Assembly: GCF_001741865.1 (NCBI RefSeq) | Contig: NZ_CP017147.1 | Location: forward strand, 2,843,001 to 2,907,000 | Length of the DNA stretch: 64,000 bases | Direction of reading: 5' to 3' | DNA from: Bosea vaviloviae | GTDB taxonomy: Bacteria > Pseudomonadota > Alphaproteobacteria > Rhizobiales > Beijerinckiaceae | Shown here: piece by piece, positions 62,906 through 64,000 of the stretch | How positions within the stretch are numbered: the first letter of the stretch is position 1 | Layout of the letters: the number at the start of each line of letters is the position of its first letter | Made by a program: the position numbers and the translations under genes | The notes under the pieces: generated by a model | The model's input: the letters and a program-made list of their open reading frames with translations, nothing else | What the model was told of the DNA's origin: nothing | The model's database searches: none

Positions 62906-64000
62906 ATGGAAGAGGTGATCCAGCAGATCGAGGATGCCGACAGCACGGCTGCCGAGCGCTGCGACGTCATTGTCCTGGGCGCGGGCGTCTCCGGCCTGGT
63001 CTCGGCCTCGGTGCTCGCACAGCAGGGCTGCAGGCGGATCGTCGTCATCGACGAATATCCGCACATCGGCGGCAATCACATCAACTGGTCGTCGGGTGAC
63101 TACACCTTCGACATCGGTAGCCTGATCTTCCAGGACGACTCGCCGCTGCTGCAGCATTTCCCGGAACTGCTGCCACTTTACGTGCCTATCCAGCCGCGCT
63201 GGGCAAGGCTGAATCCGCAGCGCCTCATCACCGCATATCCGATTTCGGTAAAGGACGACATCCTGCGCGCCGGGCCGCTCGAGGTCGCTCGCATCTTGGC
63301 ATCGGCGGCCTATGCCCGCCTTTTCAAACGGCGCATGCGCAACGCCCGCGAATTTGCCCGCCATTGGATTGGGGCCCGGCTGCTGCAGCGCTCGGGCCTC
63401 GACGCCTACATGACCCGATTCTACGGCATTGCTTCCGATCAGATCGGCATCGAACTGGCGCGCAAGCGCATGCAATGGATCAGCGAGCACGCTTCGCTGC
63501 GCGCCATGCTCGGCCGCCTGCGCCGAACGAAGCCGTCGCCGCCGAGCAATTGCCAGCTGGCCCGCCCGCGCGAAGGCTTCGAGGCGCTCTACGCCACTGC
63601 GGCCGCGACGCTATCGGCGCGTGGCGTCAGCTTCCTGATGGGGGCAAAGCTCGACCGGATCGAGAAACTCGACAATCGTTTCGTCCTGTTCCGCGAGGGG
63701 CGGGCGATCGTCGCCGATCGCGTCGTTTCGACGATTCCGATCCCGCAACTGCAGGCGCTCTGCAACCTGCCGGTCTCGCAGCAGCTCGAGACGATCACGC
63801 TGCTGGCGCTCTATTTCAGCTTCGACGGCGCGCGCGGATTCGATGAGGAGATCATCTACAATTTCTCCTATGACGGCGCCTGGAAGCGCCTGACGATGTA
63901 TTCCGATTTCTACGGTCGCGCGCAGGGGCGCGAGTATTTCGGCGTCGAGGTGATCGCCAACCATATCGGCAAGTCAGTCGCCCAGGCCGAGGCGGATTTC
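62906..64000 (+). CDS. FAD-dependent oxidoreductase, UDP-galactopyranose mutase-like (truncated by window end)
   Basis: 365 codons are present from ATG 62906 (TGAGG about 9 bases upstream); the C-terminus lies outside the window. After about 20 residues comes the FAD-binding VIVLGAGVSGLVSASVLA and EYPHIGGNHINW, then FDIGSLIFQDDSP, typical of UDP-galactopyranose mutase and related FAD/NAD(P)-binding proteins of sugar clusters. RPREGFEALYATAA and ADRVVSTIP are also family-like. A mutase for galactofuranose or a related flavin enzyme is possible; the divergent neighbour is the HAD-like gene. Confidence 0.78.
   Translation, partial: MEEVIQQIEDADSTAAERCDVIVLGAGVSGLVSASVLAQQGCRRIVVIDEYPHIGGNHINWSSGDYTFDIGSLIFQDDSPLLQHFPELLPLYVPIQPRWARLNPQRLITAYPISVKDDILRAGPLEVARILASAAYARLFKRRMRNAREFARHWIGARLLQRSGLDAYMTRFYGIASDQIGIELARKRMQWISEHASLRAMLGRLRRTKPSPPSNCQLARPREGFEALYATAAATLSARGVSFLMGAKLDRIEKLDNRFVLFREGRAIVADRVVSTIPIPQLQALCNLPVSQQLETITLLALYFSFDGARGFDEEIIYNFSYDGAWKRLTMYSDFYGRAQGREYFGVEVIANHIGKSVAQAEADF

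Overview
The window is GC-rich, densely coding DNA with GGAG-type ribosome binding sites, many 4-bp ATGA stop/start overlaps and several dispersed palindromic repeats. The gene content (PrtD/PrtE-type type I secretion, ExoF/ExoY/ExoP-like polysaccharide genes, oxidative uronate catabolism, TctC-type and other solute-binding proteins) fits an alphaproteobacterium of the Hyphomicrobiales, possibly near Bosea or Methylobacterium. The genus is inference. No rRNA, tRNA, CRISPR array or intact transposase was recognised.

Region 1 (1-22.5 kb), surface protein secretion. The first 15.6 kb is the N-terminal part of a giant minus-strand RTX-type adhesin. Its C-terminus lies beyond the left edge. It holds about 31 copies of a 154-residue (462-bp) T1SS-143/DUF5801-like repeat. 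The differences inspected between copies are nearly all synonymous in the minus-strand frame, and the copies are arranged partly as three 7-unit (3234-bp) higher-order blocks. A second secreted repeat protein (16112-19168) is divergently transcribed and ends in D-L-V-I, the form of a PrtDEF-type exit signal. Next comes a two-gene type I secretion operon (adaptor and ABC exporter; the outer-membrane channel is not in the window). TTAA-N7-TTAA motifs, the CtrA consensus, lie upstream of both secreted-protein genes.

Region 2 (22.5-43.4 kb), accessory metabolism. It contains a small unknown protein, an orphan peptide-type solute-binding protein and an HtrA-like protein lacking all three catalytic residues. 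A sugar-acid gene set follows on the minus strand: GntR regulator, solute-binding protein, enolase-superfamily enzyme, SMP-30 lactonase, uronate dehydrogenase and aldose epimerase. An aromatic-acid locus comes next: 3-hydroxybenzoate 4-monooxygenase-like enzyme, class II aldolase-family protein, MarR regulator and TctC-type binding protein. Two similar inverted repeats flank its regulated genes. A large DUF2339 membrane protein and a DUF2161 protein close the region.

Region 3 (43.9-64 kb), exopolysaccharide locus. It encodes glycosyltransferases, an ExoF-like export protein, a LuxR-type regulator without a phosphoacceptor Asp, an ExoY-like initiating sugar transferase, a methyltransferase, a polymerase-like membrane protein, a GT4-GT2 fusion, an ExoP-like protein with a degenerate Walker A motif, an acyltransferase, a Wzx-like flippase, a large HAD-like protein and a truncated FAD-dependent UDP-galactopyranose-mutase-like protein. 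A remnant of a mannose-1-phosphate guanylyltransferase sits between two of these genes. The ExoY-like gene also has a TTAA-N7-TTAA motif just upstream, so adhesin, secreted repeat protein and polysaccharide may share cell-cycle control.
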